Below, in pieces: positions 10,801 through 24,880 of a stretch of DNA of 64,000 nt; positions within the stretch are counted from its first letter, which is position 1; every line of letters begins with the position of its first letter. The stretch lies in NCBI RefSeq assembly GCF_963676685.1, contig NC_092348.1, positions 22,295,386 through 22,359,385 of the forward strand, written 5' to 3'. The stretch comes from Mytilus edulis (lineage: Eukaryota > Mollusca > Bivalvia > Mytilida > Mytilidae). The position numbers were made by a program, and so were the translations under genes. Under the pieces are notes generated by a model. That model made no database searches, was not told where the DNA came from, and worked only from the letters and a program-made list of their open reading frames with translations.

Positions 10801-13800
10801 ACAACTTGCAAAGAAATACATGGAAAGAAACTATGCATTAAAATTACCTCATTATGTGTTGCTTTTGAAATTTTCAATTCATGCTACCTTTACAAATTAT
10901 TAAATTTTTGCTTCACCACATTCTCTTCTGGAATCTGGGCTTGGTCACAGTCCCCTCACACATCAAACACTATCTGTTTGTTGTCTGGTTCCTGGTTGGT
11001 TCATCAGTTGTGGTCCATAGTCACCAAAGGCATCCATCCTACATCTACAATTTCCATGTGTCTGTTTGGTTAGTTGGTCGCATCACCATTAGAAACACCA
11101 TGTACCATCTTAAGTTCTGTAGTCTGGAGTTGGTTAGTAGTTGATTGTCAGGCAGCCATCTTTTGAGTAGTTGATTTGCAGTCGTCTTTAGTGGAGTTTG
11201 TGGTGAGACAAAAATTCAACAACTTGGAAAGAAATACATGTAAAGAAACTATGCATTAAAATTACCTCATTTTGTGTTGCTTTTGAAATTTTCAATTCAT
11301 GCTGTCTTTAGAAATTATTAAATTTTTGCATCACCACATTCTCTTCTGGAATCTGGTCTTGGTCACAGTCCCCTCACACATCACACACTATCTGTTTGTT
11401 GTCTGGTTACTGGTTGGTTCATCAGTTGGTTCATAGTCACCAAAGGCATCCATTCTGCATCTACCATTACCATGTGTCTGTTTGGTTGGTTGGTTGCATC
11501 ACCAGTCGGAACACAATGTACCATTTTGAGGTCTCTAGTTTGATTGATGATCAGCTAGACATCTGTTGAGTAGCTGATTTGCAGTCGTCTTTAGTGGAGT
11601 TTGTGGTGAGACAAAAATTCAACAACTTGCAAAGAAATACATGTAAAGAAACTATGCATTAAAATTACCTCATTATGTGTTGCTTTTGAAATTTTCAATT
11701 CATGCTACCTCTACAAATTATTAAATTTTTACTTCACCACATTCTCTTCTGGAATCTGGTCTTGGTCACAGTCTCCTGGCACACACACACTGTATCTGTT
11801 TGTTGTCTGGTTACTGGTTGGTTCATCAGGTGTGGTTCATCAGTTGGTTCATAGTCACCAAAGGCATCCATTCTGCATCTACCATTTCCATGTGTCTGTT
11901 TGGTTACATCACCAGTTTGAACACCATGTACCATTTTGAGTTCTCTAGTTTGGTTGATCGTCAGGCAGCCATCTTTTGAGTAGTTGATTTGCAGTCGTCT
12001 TTAGTGGAGTTTGTGGTGAGACAAAAATTCAACAACTTGCAAAGAAATACATGTAAAGAAACTATGCATTAAAATTACCTCATTATGTGTTGCTTTTGAA
12101 ATTTTCAATTCAAGCTGCCCTTACAAATTATTAAAGTTTTGCTTCACCACATTCTCTTCTGGAATCAGGTCTTGGTCACAGTTCCCTCACACACACACAC
12201 TGTATCTGTTTGTTGTCTGGTTACTGGTTGGTTCATCAGGTGTGGTTCATCAGTTGGTTCATAGTCACCAAAGGCATCCATCTTGCATCTACCATTTCAA
12301 TGTGTCTGTTTGGTTGGTTGGTTGCATCACCAGTTGAAACACCATGTATCATTTTGAGTTCTCTAGTTTGGTTGATCGTAAGGCAGCCATCTTTTGAGTA
12401 GTTGATTTGCAGTCGTCTTTAGGAGTTTGTGGTGAGACAAAAATTCAACAACTTGCAAAGAAATACATGTAAAGAAACTATGCATTAAAATTACCTCATT
12501 ATGTGTTGCTTTTGAAATTTTCAATTCATGCTGCCTTTACAAATTATTAAAGTTTTGCTTCACCACATTCTCTTCTGGAATCTGGTCTTGGTCACAGTCC
12601 CCTCACACACACACACTGTATCTGTTTGTTGTCTGGTTACTGGTTGGTTCATCAGTTGGTCATAGTCACCAAAGGCATCCATCCTGCATCTACCATTTCC
12701 ATGTGTCTGTTTGGTTGGTTGGTTACATCACCAGTTGAAACACCATGTACCATCTTAAGTTCTGTAGTCTGGAGTTGGTTAGTGGTTGATTGTCAGGCAG
12801 CCATCTTTTGAGTAGTTGATTTGCAGTCGTCTTTAGTGGAGTTTGTGGTGAGACAAAAATTCAACAACTTGCAAAGAAATACATGGAAAGAAACTATGCA
12901 TTAAAATTACCTCATTATGTGTTGCTTTTGAAATTTTCAATTCATGCTACCTCTACAAATTATTAATTTTTTGCTTCACCACATTCTCTTCTGGAATCTG
13001 GTCTTGGTCACAGTCTCCTGGCACACACACACTGTATATGTTTGTTGTCTGGTTACTGGTTGGTTCATCAGTTGGTCATAGTCACCAAAGGCATCCATCC
13101 TGCATCTACCATTTCAATGTGTCTATTTGGTTACATCACCAGTTGAAACACCATGTACCATCTTAAGTTCTGTAGTCTGGAGTTGGTTAGTGGTTGATTG
13201 TCAGGCAGCCATCTTTTGAGTAGTTGATTTGCAGTCGTCTTTAGTGAGTTTGTGGTGAGACAAAAATTCAACAACTTGCAAAGAAATACATGGAAAGAAA
13301 CTATGCATTAAAATTACCTCATTATGTGTTGCTTTTGAAATTTTCAATTCATGCTACCTTTACAAATTATTAAATTTTTGCTTCACCACATTCTCTTCTG
13401 GAATCTGGTCTTGGTCACAGTCCCCTCACACATCAAACACTATCTGTTTGTTGTCTGGTTCCTGGTTGGTTCATCAGTTGTGGTCCATAGTCACCAAAGG
13501 CGTCCATACTGCATCTACCATTTCCATGTGTCTGTTTGGTTGGTTGGTTGCATCACCAGTTGAAACACCATGTACCATTTTGAGTTCTCTAGTTTGGTTG
13601 ATTGTCAGGCAGCCATCTTTTGAGCAGTTGATTTGCAGTCGTCTTTAGGAGTTTGTGGTGAGACAAAAATTCAACAACTTGCAAAGAAATACATGTAAAG
13701 AAACTATGCATTAAAATTACCTCATTATGTGTTGCTTTTGAAATTTTCAATTCATGCTGCCTTTACAAATTATTAAAGTTTTGCTTCACCACATTCTCTT

Positions 13801-15800
13801 CTGGAATCTGGTCTTGGTCACAGTCCCCTCACACACACACACTGTATCTGTTTGTTGTCTGGTTACTGGTAGGTTCATCAGGTGTGGTTCATCAGTTGGT
13901 TCATAGTCACCAAAGGCATCCATTCTGCATCTACCATTTCCATGTGTCTGTTTGGTTACATCACCAGTTTGAACACCATGTACCATTTTGAGTTCTCTAG
14001 TTTGGTTGATCGTCAGGCAGCCATCTTTTGAGAAGTTGATTTGCAGTCGTCTTTAGTGGAGTTTGTGGTGAGACAAAAATTCAACAACTTGCAAAGAAAT
14101 ACATGTAAAGAAACTATGCATTAAAATTACCTCATTATGTGTTGCTTTTGAAATTTTCAATTCATGCTGCCTGTACAAATTATTAAAGTTTTGCTTCACC
14201 ACATTCTCTTCTGGAATCTGGTCTTGGTCACAGTCCCCTCACACACACATACTGTATCTGTTTGTTGTCTGGTTACTGGTTGGTTCATCAGGTGTGGTTC
14301 ATCAGTTGGTTCATAGTCACCAAAGGCATCCATCTTGCATCTACCATTTCAATGTGTCTGTTTGGTTGGTTGGTTACATCACCATTAGAAACACCATGTA
14401 TCATCTTGAGTTCTGTAGTCTGGAGTTGGTTAGTGGTTGATTGTCAGGCAGCCATCTTTTGAGTAGTTGATTTGCAGTCGTCTTTAGTGGAGTTTGTGGT
14501 GAGACAAAAATTCAACAACTTGCAAAGAAATACATGTAAAGAAACTATGCATTAAAATTACCTCATTATGTGTTGCTTTTGAAATTTTCAATTCATGCTG
14601 CCTTTACAAATTATTAAAGTTTTGCTTCACCACATTCTCTTCTGGAATCTGGTCTTGGTCACAGTCTCCTGGCACACACACACTGTATCTGTTTGTTGTC
14701 TGGTTACTGGTTGGTTCATCAGTTGTGGTCCATAGTCACCAAAGGCATCCATCCTGCATCTACCATTTCCATGTGTCTGTTTTGGTTAGTTGGTCGCATC
14801 ACCATTAGAAACACCATGTATCATCTTGAGTTCTGTAGTCTGGAGTTGGTTAGTGGTTGATTGTCAGGCAGCCATCTTTTGAGTAGTTGATTTGCAGTCG
14901 TCTTTAGTGGAGTTTGTGGTGAGACAAAAATTCAACAACTTGGAAAGAAATACATGTAAAGAAACTATGCATTAAAATTACCTCATTTTGTGTTGCTTTT
15001 GAAATTTTCAATTTTTGCATCACCACATTCTCTTCTGGAATCTGGTCTTGGTCACAGTCCCCTCACACATCAAACACTATCTGTTTGTTGTCTGGTTACT
15101 GGTTGGTTCATCAGTTGGTTCATAGTCACCAAAGGCATCCATTCTGCATCTACCATTACCATGTGTCTGTTTGGTTGGTTGGTTGCATCACCAGTCGGAA
15201 CACAATGTACCATTTTGAGGTCTCTAGTTTGATTGATGATCAGCTAGACATCTGTTGAGTAGCTGATTTGCAGTCGTCTTTAGTGGAGTTTGTGGTGAGA
15301 CAAAAATTTAACAACTTGCAAAGAAATACATGTAAAGAAACTATGCATTAAAATTACCTCATTATGTGTTGCTTTTGAAATTTTCAATTCATGCTACCTC
15401 TACAAATTATTAAATTTTTACTTCACCACATTCTCTTCTGGAATCTGGTCTTGGTCACAGTCTCCTGGCACACACACACTGTATCTGTTTGTTGTCTGGT
15501 TACTGGTTGGTTCATCAGGTGTGGTTCATCAGTTGGTTCATAGTCACCAAAGGCATCCATTCTGCATCTACCATTTCCATGTGTCTGTTTGGTTACATCA
15601 CCAGTTTGAACACCATGTACCATTTTGAGTTCTCTAGTTTGGTTGATCGTCAGGCAGCCATCTTTTGAGTAGTTGATTTGCAGTCGTCTTTATTGGAGTT
15701 TGTGGTGAGACAAAAATTCAACAACTTGCAAAGAAATACATGGAAAGAAACTATGCATTAAAATTACCTCATTATGTGTTGCTTTTGAAATTTTCAATTC

Positions 15801-18330
15801 ATGCTACCTCTACAAATTATTAATTTTTTGCTTCACCACATTCTCTTCTGGAATCTGGTCTTGGTCACAGTCTCCTGGCACACACACACTGTATCTGTTT
15901 GTTGTCTGGTTACTGGTTGGTTCATCAGTTGGTCATAGTCACCAAAGGCATCCATCCTGCATCTACCATTTCCATGTGTCTGTTTGGTTAGTTGGTCATA
16001 TCACCATTAGAAACACCATGTACCATCTTGAGTTCTGTAGTCTGGAGTTGGTTAGTGGTTGATTGTCAGGCAGCCATCTTTTGAGTAGTTGATTTGCAGT
16101 CGTCTTTAGTGGAGTTTGTGGTGAGACAAAAATTCAACAACTTGCAAAGAAATACATGTAAAGAAACTATGCATTAAAATTACCTCAATATGTGTTGCTT
16201 TTGAAATTTTCAATTCATGCTACCTTTACAAATTATTAAATTTTTGCTTCACCACATTCTCTTCTGGAATCTGGTCTTGGTCACAGTCTCCTCACACATC
16301 AAACACTATCTGTTTGTTGTCTGGTTCCTGGTTGGTTCATCAGTTGTGGTCCATAGTCACCAAAGGCATCCATCCTGCATCTACCATTTCCATGTGTCTG
16401 TTTGGTTGGTTGGTTGCATCCCCAATGAAACACCATGTACCATTTTGAGTTCTCTAGTTTGGTTGATTGTCAGGCAGCCATCTTTTGAGTAGTTGATTTG
16501 CAGTCGTCTTTAGGAGTTTGTGGTGAGACAAAAATTCAACAACTTGCAAAGAAATACATGTAAAGAAACTATGCATTAAAATTACCTCATTATGTGTTGC
16601 TTTTGAAATTTTCAATTCATGCTGCCTTTACAAATTATTAAAGTTTTGCTTCACCACATTCTCTTCTGGAATCTGGTCTTGGTCACAGTCCCCTCACACA
16701 CACACTGTATCTGTTTGTTGTCTGGTTACTGGTTGGTTCATCAGTTGGTTCATAGTCACCAAAGGCATCCATCTTGCATCTACCATTTCAATGTGTATGT
16801 TTGGTTGGTTGGTTGCATCCCCAATGAAACACCATGTATCATTTTGAGTTCTCTAGTTTGGTTGATTGTCAGGCAGCCATCTTTTGAGTAGTTGATTTGC
16901 AGTCGTCTTTAGGAGTTTGTGGTGAGACAAAAATTCAACAACTTGCAAAGAAATACATGTAAAGAAACTATGCATTAAAATTACCTCATTATGTGTTGCT
17001 TTTGAAATTTTCAATTCATGCTACCTCTACAAATTATTAATTTTTTGCTTCACCACATTCTCTTCTGGAATCTGGTCTTGGTCAGTCTCCTGGCACACAC
17101 ACACTGTATCTGTTTGTTGTCTGGTTACTGGTTGGTTCATCAGTTGGTCATAGTCACCAAAGGCATCCATCCTGCATCTACCATTTCCATGTGTCTGTTT
17201 GGTTGGTTGGTTACATCACCAGTTGAAACACCATGTACCATCTTAAGTTCTGTAGTCTGGAGTTGGTTAGTGGTTGATTGTCAGGCAGCCATCTTTTGAG
17301 TAGTTGATTTGCAGTCGTCTTTAGTGGAGTTTGTGGTGAGACAAAAATTCAACAACTTGCAAAGAAATACATGGAAAGAAACTATGCATTAAAATTACCT
17401 CAATATGTGTTGCTTTTGAAATTTTCAATTCATGCTACCTTTACAAATTATTAAATTTTTGCTTCACCACATTCTCTTCTGGAATCTGGTCTTGGTCACA
17501 GTCTCCTCACACATCAAACACTATCTGTTTGTTGTCTGGTTCCTGGTTGGTTCATCAGTTGTGGTCCATAGTCACCAAAGGCATCCATCCTGCATCTACC
17601 ATTTCCATGTGTCTGTTTGGTTGGTTGGTTGCATCCCCAATGAAACACCATGTACCATTTTGAGTTCTCTAGTTTGGTTGATTGTCAGGCAGCCATCTTT
17701 TGAGTAGTTGATTTGCAGTCGTCTTTAGGAGTTTGTGGTGAGACAAAAATTCAACAACTTGCAAAGAAATACATGTAAAGAAACTATGCATTAAAATTAC
17801 CTCATTATGTGTTGCTTTTGAAATTTTCAATTCATGCTGCCTTTACAAATTATTAAAGTTTTGCTTCACCACATTCTCTTCTGGAATCTGGTCTTGGTCA
17901 CAGTCCCCTCACACACACACACTGTATCTGTTTGTTGTCTGGTTACTGGTTGGTTCATCAGTTGGTTCATAGTCACCAAAGGCATCCATCTTGCATCTAC
18001 CATTTCAATGTGTATGTTTGGTTGGTTGGTTGCATCCCCAATGAAACACCATGTATCATTTTGAGTTCTCTAGTTTGGTTGATTGTCAGGCAGCCATCTT
18101 TTGAGTAGTTGATTTGCAGTCGTCTTTAGGAGTTTGTGGTGAGACAAAAATTCAACAACTTGCAAAGAAATACATGTAAAGAAACTATGCATTAAAATTA
18201 CCTCATTATGTGTTGCTTTTGAAATTTTCAATTCATGCTACCTCTACAAATTATTAATTTTTTGCTTCACCACATTCTCTTCTGGAATCTGGTCTTGGTC
18301 ACAGTCTCCTGGCACACACACACTGTATCT
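15801..18330 (+). repeat. Higher-order block A of satellite (first copy)
   Basis: Six consecutive units (markers 15,801, 16,217, 16,619, 17,018, 17,432, 17,834) and part of the next recur in the same order at 22,352-24,880, at a constant offset of 6,551 bp. This includes the rare 'gcatccccaatgaaac' variant and the GGTCAGTCTCC deletion in the unit at 17,018. Only isolated substitutions separate the copies, for example near 15,878 and 17,820. Confidence 0.85.
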
Positions 18331-21300
18331 GTTTGTTGTCTGGTTACTGGTTGGTTCATCAGTTGGTCATAGTCACCAAAGGCATCCATCCTGCATCTAC
18401 CATTTCCATGTGTCTGTTTGGTTGGTTGGTTACATCACCAGTTGAAACACCATGTACCATCTTAAGTTCTGTAGTCTGGAGTTGGTTAGTGGTTGATTGT
18501 CAGGCAGCCATCTTTTGAGTAGTTGATTTGCAGTCGTCTTTAGTGGAGTTTGTGGTGAGACAAAAATTCAACAACTTGCAAAGAAATACATGGAAAGAAA
18601 CTATGCATTAAAATTACCTCATTATGTGTTGCTTTTGAAATTTTCAATTCATGCTACCTTTACAAATTATTAAATTTTTGCTTCACCACATTCTCTTCTG
18701 GAATCTGGTCTTGGTCACAGTCCCCTCACACATCAAACACTATCTGTTTGTTGTCTGGTTCCTGGTTGGTTCATCAGTTGTGGTCCATAGTCACCAAAGG
18801 CATCCATCCTGCATCTACCATTTCCATGTGTCTGTTTGGTTGGTTGGTTGCATCACCAATGAAACACCATGTACCATTTTGAGTTCTCTAGTTTGGTTGA
18901 TTGTCAGGCAGCCATCTTTTGAGTAGTTGATTTGCAGTCGTCTTTAGGAGTTTGTGGTGAGACAAAAATTCAACAACTTGCAAAGAAATACATGTAAAGA
19001 AACTATGCATTAAAATTACCTCATTATGTGTTGCTTTTGAAATTTTCAATTCATGCTGCCTTTACAAATTATTAAAGTTTTGCTTCACCACATTCTCTTC
19101 TGGAATCTGGTCTTGGTCACAGTCCCCTCACACACACACACTGTATCTGTTTGTTGTCTGGTTACTGGTTGGTTCATCAGTTGGTCATAGTCACCAAAGG
19201 CATCCATCCTGCATCTACCATTTCCATGTGTCTGTTTGGTTGGTTGGTTACATCACCAGTTGAAACACCATGTACCATCTTAAGTTCTGTAGTCTGGAGT
19301 TGGTTAGTGGTTGATTGTCAGGCAGCCATCTTTTGAGTAGTTGATTTGCAGTCGTCTTTAGTGGAGTTTGTGGTGAGACAAAAATTCAACAACTTGCAAA
19401 GAAATACATGGAAAGAAACTATGCATTAAAATTACCTCATTATGTGTTGCTTTTGAAATTTTCAATACATGCTACCTTTACAAATTATTAAATTTTTGCT
19501 TCACCACATTCTCTTCTGGAATCTGGTCTTGGTCACAGTCCCCTCACACATCAAACACTATCTGTTTGTTGTCTGGTTCCTGGTTGGTTCATCAGTTGTG
19601 GTCCATAGTCACCAAAGGCATCCATCCTGCATCTACCATTTCCATGTGTCTGTTTGGTTGGTTGGTTGCATCACCAATGAAACACCATGTACCATTTTGA
19701 GTTCTCTAGTTTGGTTGATTGTCAGGCAGCCATCTTTTGAGTAGTTGATTTGCAGTCGTCTTTAGGAGTTTGTGGTGAGACAAAAATTCAACAACTTGCA
19801 AAAAAATACATGGAAAGAAACTATGCATTAAAATTACCTCATTATGTGTTGCTTTTGAAATTTTCAATTCATGCTACCTCTACAAATTATTAATTTTTTG
19901 CTTCACCACATTCTCTTCTTGAATCTGGTCTTGGTCACAGTTTCCTGGCACACACACACTGTATCTGTTTGTTGTCTGGTTACTGGTTGGTTCATCAGTT
20001 GGTCATAGTCACCAAAGGCATCCATCCTGCATCTACCTTTTCCATGTGTCTGTTTGGTTGGTTGGTTACATCACCATTAGAAACACCATGTATCATCTTG
20101 AGTTCTGTAGTCTGGAGTTGGTTAGTGGTTGATTGTCAGGCAGCCATCTTTTGAGTAGTTGATTTGCAGTCGTCTTTAGTGGAGTTTGTGGTGAGACAAA
20201 AATTCAACAACTTGCAAAGAAATACATGGAAAGAAACTATGCATTAAAATTACCTCATTATGTGTTGCTTTTGAAATTTTCAATTCATGCTACCTCTACA
20301 ACTTATTAATTTTTTGCTTCACCACATTCTCTTCTGGAATCTGGTCTTGGTCACAGTCTCCTGGCACACACACACTGTATATGTTTGTTGTCTGGTTACT
20401 GGTTGGTTCATCAGTTGGTCATAGTCACCAAAGGCATCCATCCTGCATCTACCATTTCCATGTGTCTGTTTGGTTGGTTGGTTACATCACCATTAGAAAC
20501 ACCATGTATCATCTTGAGTTCTGTAGTCTGGAGTTGGTTAGTGGTTGATTGTCAGGCAGCCATCTTTTGAGTAGTTGATTTGCAGTCGTCTTTAGTGGAG
20601 TTTGTGGTGAGACAAAAATTCAACAACTTGCAAAGAAATACATGTAAAGAAACTATGCATTAAAATTACCTCATTATGTGTTGCTTTTGAAATTTTCAAT
20701 TCATGCTGCCTTTACAAATTATTAAAGTTTTGCTTCACCACATTCTCTTCTGGAATCTGGTCTTGGTCACAGTCTCCTGGCACACACACACTGTATCTGT
20801 TTGTTGTCTGGTTACTGGTTGGTTCATCAGTTGTGGTCCATAGTCACCAAAGGCATCCATCCTGCATCTACCATTTCCATGTGTCTGTTTTGGTTAGTTG
20901 GTCGCATCACCATTAGAAACACCATGTATCATCTTGAGTTCTGTAGTCTGGAGTTGGTTAGTGGTTGATTGTCAGGCAGCCATCTTTTGAGTAGTTGATT
21001 TGCAGTCGTCTTTAGTGGAGTTTGTGGTGAGACAAAAATTCAACAACTTGGAAAGAAATACATGTAAAGAAACTATGCATTAAAATTACCTCATTTTGTG
21101 TTGCTTTTGAAATTTTCAATTCATGCTACCTTTACAAATTATTAAATTTTTGCTTAACCACATTCTCTTCTGGAATCTGGTCTTGGTCACAGTCCCCTCA
21201 CACATCAAACACTATCTGTTTGTTGTCTGGTTACTGGTTGGTTCATCAGTTGGTTCATAGTCACCAAAGGCATCCATTCTGCATCTACCATTACCATGTG

Positions 21301-21599
21301 TCTGTTTGGTTGGTTGGTTGCATCACCAGTCGGAACACAATGTACCATTTTGAGGTCTCTAGTTTGATTGATGATCAGCTAGACATCTGTTGAGTAGCTG
21401 ATTTGCAGTCGTCTTTAGTGGAGTTTGTGGTGAGACAAAAATTTAACAACTTGCAAAGAAATACATGTAAAGAAACTATGCATTAAAATTACCTCATTAT
21501 GTGTTGCTTTTGAAATTTTCAATTCATGCTACCTCTACAAATTATTAAATTTTTACTTCACCACATTCTCTTCTGGAATCTGGTCTTGGTCACAGTCTC

Positions 21600-23340
21600 C
21601 TGGCACACACACACTGTATCTGTTTGTTGTCTGGTTACTGGTTGGTTCATCAGGTGTGGTTCATCAGTTGGTTCATAGTCACCAAAGGCATCCATTCTGC
21701 ATCTACCATTTCCATGTGTCTGTTTGGTTACATCACCAGTTTGAACACCATGTACCATTTTGAGTTCTCTAGTTTGGTTGATCGTCAGGCAGCCATCTTT
21801 TGAGTAGTTGATTTGCAGTCGTCTTTATTGGAGTTTGTGGTGAGACAAAAATTCAACAACTTGCAAAGAAATACATGTAAAGAAACTATGCATTAAAATT
21901 ACCTCATTATGTGTTGCTTTTGAAATTTTCAATTCATGCTGCCCTTACAAATTATTAAAGTTTTGCTTCACCACATTCTCTTCTGGAATCAGGTCTTGGT
22001 CACAGTTCCCTCACACACAAACACTGTATCTGTTTGTTGTCTGGTTACTGGTTGGTTCATCAGGTGTGGTTCATCAGTTGGTTCATAGTCACCAAAGGCA
22101 TCCATCTTGCATCTACCATTTCAATGTGTCTGTTTGGTTGGTTGGTTGCATCACCAGTTGAAACACCATGTATCATTTTGAGTTCTCTAGTTTGGTTGAT
22201 CGTAAGGCAGCCATCTTTTGAGTAGTTGATTTGCAGTCGTCTTTAGGAGTTTGTGGTGAGACAAAAATTCAACAACTTGCAAAGAAATACATGGAAAGAA
22301 ACTATGCATTAAAATTACCTCATTATGTGTTGCTTTTGAAATTTTCAATTCATGCTACCTCTACAAATTATTAATTTTTTGCTTCACCACATTCTCTTCT
22401 GGAATCTGGTCTTGGTCACATTCTCCTGGCACACACACACTGTATCTGTTTGTTGTCTGGTTACTGGTTGGTTCATCAGTTGGTCATAGTCACCAAAGGC
22501 ATCCATCCTGCATCTACCATTTCCATGTGTCTGTTTGGTTAGTTGGTCATATCACCATTAGAAACACCATGTACCATCTTGAGTTCTGTAGTCTGGAGTT
22601 GGTTAGTGGTTGATTGTCAGGCAGCCATCTTTTGAGTAGTTGATTTGCAGTCGTCTTTAGTGGAGTTTGTGGTGAGACAAAAATTCAACAACTTGCAAAG
22701 AAATACATGTAAAGAAACTATGCATTAAAATTACCTCAATATGTGTTGCTTTTGAAATTTTCAATTCATGCTACCTTTACAAATTATTAAATTTTTGCTT
22801 CACCACATTCTCTTCTGGAATCTGGTCTTGGTCACAGTCTCCTCACACATCAAACACTATCTGTTTGTTGTCTGGTTCCTGGTTGGTTCATCAGTTGTGG
22901 TCCATAGTCACCAAAGGCATCCATCCTGCATCTACCATTTCCATGTGTCTGTTTGGTTGGTTGGTTGCATCCCCAATGAAACACCATGTACCATTTTGAG
23001 TTCTCTAGTTTGGTTGATTGTCAGGCAGCCATCTTTTGAGTAGTTGATTTGCAGTCGTCTTTAGGAGTTTGTGGTGAGACAAAAATTCAACAACTTGCAA
23101 AGAAATACATGTAAAGAAACTATGCATTAAAATTACCTCATTATGTGTTGCTTTTGAAATTTTCAATTCATGCTGCCTTTACAAATTATTAAAGTTTTGC
23201 TTCACCACATTCTCTTCTGGAATCTGGTCTTGGTCACAGTCCCCTCACACACACACTGTATCTGTTTGTTGTCTGGTTACTGGTTGGTTCATCAGTTGGT
23301 TCATAGTCACCAAAGGCATCCATCTTGCATCTACCATTTC
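21600..23340 (+). repeat. Higher-order block B of satellite (first copy)
   Basis: This segment recurs at 24,860-26,600 with an offset of 3,260 bp, for example the markers 21,936 and 25,196, and the 'gcccttacaaattatt' and 'cgtaaggcagcc' variants. The match ends where 'gtgtatgtttgg' here becomes 'gtgtctgtttgg' in the partner. Block B overlaps block A, so at least two successive duplications happened. Confidence 0.8.
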
Positions 23341-24880
23341 AATGTGTATGTTTGGTTGGTTGGTTGCATCCCCAATGAAACACCATGTATCATTTTGAGT
23401 TCTCTAGTTTGGTTGATTGTCAGGCAGCCATCTTTTGAGTAGTTGATTTGCAGTCGTCTTTAGGAGTTTGTGGTGAGACAAAAATTCAACAACTTGCAAA
23501 GAAATACATGTAAAGAAACTATGCATTAAAATTACCTCATTATGTGTTGCTTTTGAAATTTTCAATTCATGCTACCTCTACAAATTATTAATTTTTTGCT
23601 TCACCACATTCTCTTCTGGAATCTGGTCTTGGTCAGTCTCCTGGCACACACACACTGTATCTGTTTGTTGTCTGGTTACTGGTTGGTTCATCAGTTGGTC
23701 ATAGTCACCAAAGGCATCCATCCTGCATCTACCATTTCCATGTGTCTGTTTGGTTGGTTGGTTACATCACCAGTTGAAACACCATGTACCATCTTAAGTT
23801 CTGTAGTCTGGAGTTGGTTAGTGGTTGATTGTCAGGCAGCCATCTTTTGAGTAGTTGATTTGCAGTCGTCTTTAGTGGAGTTTGTGGTGAGACAAAAATT
23901 CAACAACTTGCAAAGAAATACATGGAAAGAAACTATGCATTAAAATTACCTCAATATGTGTTGCTTTTGAAATTTTCAATTCATGCTACCTTTACAAATT
24001 ATTAAATTTTTGCTTCACCACATTCTCTTCTGGAATCTGGTCTTGGTCACAGTCTCCTCACACATCAAACACTATCTGTTTGTTGTCTGGTTCCTGGTTG
24101 GTTCATCAGTTGTGGTCCATAGTCACCAAAGGCATCCATCCTGCATCTACCATTTCCATGTGTCTGTTTGGTTGGTTGGTTGCATCCCCAATGAAACACC
24201 ATGTACCATTTTGAGTTCTCTAGTTTGGTTGATTGTCAGGCAGCCATCTTTTGAGTAGTTGATTTGCAGTCGTCTTTAGGAGTTTGTGGTGAGACAAAAA
24301 TTCAACAACTTGCAAAGAAATACATGTAAAGAAACTATGCATTAAAATTACCTCATTATGTGTTGCTTTAGAAATTTTCAATTCATGCTGCCTTTACAAA
24401 TTATTAAAGTTTTGCTTCACCACATTCTCTTCTGGAATCTGGTCTTGGTCACAGTCCCCTCACACACACACACTGTATCTGTTTGTTGTCTGGTTACTGG
24501 TTGGTTCATCAGTTGGTTCATAGTCACCAAAGGCATCCATCTTGCATCTACCATTTCAATGTGTATGTTTGGTTGGTTGGTTGCATCCCCAATGAAACAC
24601 CATGTATCATTTTGAGTTCTCTAGTTTGGTTGATTGTCAGGCAGCCATCTTTTGAGTAGTTGATTTGCAGTCGTCTTTAGGAGTTTGTGGTGAGACAAAA
24701 ATTCAACAACTTGCAAAGAAATACATGTAAAGAAACTATGCATTAAAATTACCTCATTATGTGTTGCTTTTGAAATTTTCAATTCATGCTACCTCTACAA
24801 ATTATTAATTTTTTGCTTCACCACATTCTCTTCTGGAATCTGGTCTTGGTCACAGTCTCCTGGCACACACACACTGTATC
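22352..24880 (+). repeat. Higher-order block A of satellite (second copy)
   Basis: This is the partner of 15,801-18,330 at offset 6,551 bp. It carries single-base differences such as 'cacattctcctgg' for 'cacagtctcctgg' near 22,429 and 'tgctttagaaat' near 24,366. Such a block-level match shows that segments of several units were duplicated, not single units. Confidence 0.85.
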